A stretch of DNA of 64,000 bases, taken from Azolla caroliniana. Taxonomy: Eukaryota; Polypodiophyta. A program made the position numbers and the translations under genes. The notes beneath the pieces were generated by a model. That model had not been told where the DNA came from, did no database searches, and saw nothing but the letters and a program-made list of their open reading frames with translations. The stretch is from positions 19,024,694 through 19,088,693 of the forward strand of contig JBHGNT010000017.1 of NCBI GenBank assembly GCA_043228905.1, read 5' to 3'. This document shows, piece by piece, positions 63,227-64,000 of the stretch; positions within the stretch are counted from its first letter, which is position 1; each line of letters begins with the position of its first letter.

Positions 63227-64000
63227 TTTCATTTACTCAAGGTGTCTTGTCTACGTCGTCCTCAACTTTGCTTTTTTGTTCATGTCTCTCGCCTGGAGAT
63301 TCGAAATCATGATTTTTCAAATTCTATATCAAACCTAACATCGTTGGCTTCGATTCGCATGTTTCAACACAAAAATTCGATATCACACGAGCCAAGTATG
63401 AACAATTTCATTTACTCACGCTGTCTTGTCTACGTCGTCCTCAACTTGCTTTTTTGTTCATGTCTCTCGCGCTGAGTTTCCAAATCATGATTTTCAAATT
63501 CTATATCAAACCTAACATTGTTGGCTTCGATTTGCATGTTTCAACACAAAAATCCGATATCACACGAACTAGGTATGAACATGTTCATTTAGTCACCCTT
63601 TCTTCTTTACGTCGTCCTGAACATTGCTTTGTTCTTCATGTCTCATGCCCTGAGTTTCGAAATCTTAATTTTCAAAATCTATATCAAACCTAACATCATT
63701 GGCTTCGATTCGCATGTTTTAACACAAAAATCTGATATCACATGAGCTAGGTATGAACATTTTCATTTACTCACGCTCTCTAGTCTATATCGTCCTCAAG
63801 CTTGCTTTTTTGTTAATGTCGCTCGCCCTAATATTCAATATCATGATTTTCAAATTCAATATCAAACCTAACATCGTTAGCTTTGATTCGCATGTTTCAA
63901 CACAATAATCCGATATCACACGAACCAGGTATGGACATGTTTATTTACTCACGCTCTCTTCTCTACGTCGTCCTCAGCTTTGCTTTTTTCTTCATGTCTC

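Larger units (their letters stand above)
59106..64000 (-). repeat. Family B satellite array (diverged sister of A)
   Basis: Tandem units of about 178 bp, for example TATGAACATT starts at 59,411, 59,589, 59,767, 59,944 and 60,122. Read on the + strand they run CTTCGATTCGCATGTTTC, CCGATATCACACGAGCC, AGGTATGAACATTTTC, ATTTACTCACGCTCTC, GTCTACGTCGTCCTCAAC, TTTGCTTTTTTG, TTCATGTCTCTCGCCC, GAGTTTCAAAATCATGATTT and CTATATCAAACCTAACATCG. This aligns with reverse-oriented family A but differs strongly in two blocks. Reading frames of up to 170 codons occur by chance because this strand is poor in stops; they shift frame each monomer and are not genes. The array runs off the right edge. Confidence 0.93.

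Noticed and set aside
1-64000. CRISPR array
   Set aside because: The repeat unit is about 178 bp with no short conserved repeat separated by unique spacers; all of the unit repeats. No cas genes are present.

Overview
The whole window is satellite DNA. From base 1 to 64,000 it is one family of tandem repeats with a monomer of about 178 bp, roughly 360 copies. I find no believable protein-coding gene, tRNA, rRNA, CRISPR array, operon or transposable element. It is AT-rich by eye. Most monomers carry one GATATC site and an A-tract (ATTAAAAAATC). The monomer length, the higher-order repeats (HORs) and the strand switches fit eukaryotic centromeric or other constitutive heterochromatin. I do not recognise the satellite and cannot name the species. 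A 24-base match to the SMART-type PCR primer at 54,627-54,650 hints at an amplified, low-input library, which would suit a small-bodied organism, but that is inference.

Layout: (1) 1-15,461, family A monomers in forward orientation. (2) 15,462-28,715, family A in reverse orientation, a 13.25-kb inverted segment. (3) 28,716-about 59,065, family A forward again. (4) about 59,066-59,105, a short disordered junction. (5) about 59,106-64,000, a diverged sister family B in reverse orientation. A and B share two well-conserved blocks separated by diverged ones.

The array has several levels of duplication on top of the monomer: a 4-monomer HOR of 711 bp, a 10-monomer HOR of about 1,779 bp, a 9-monomer HOR of 1,600 bp in the inverted segment, a recent 2,469-bp tandem duplication (41,388-46,325), a 6.7-kb segment present twice about 35.3 kb apart (8,540-15,261 and 43,857-50,579), and an inverted 3.6-kb copy of part of that segment (20,720-24,300) flanked by 1.74-kb direct repeats. 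Family B has its own 6- and 8-monomer HORs marked by an internal duplication of about 20 bp. Many monomers are truncated, and some of these scars recur in distant copies, so they can be used to trace duplication history.

Nothing here works together as a gene system. What deserves a second look is the array architecture, the strand-switch junctions, the A/B boundary and the embedded primer, which is probably a technical artefact and a warning about assembly accuracy locally. Identity statements come from reading by eye; no alignment was run.
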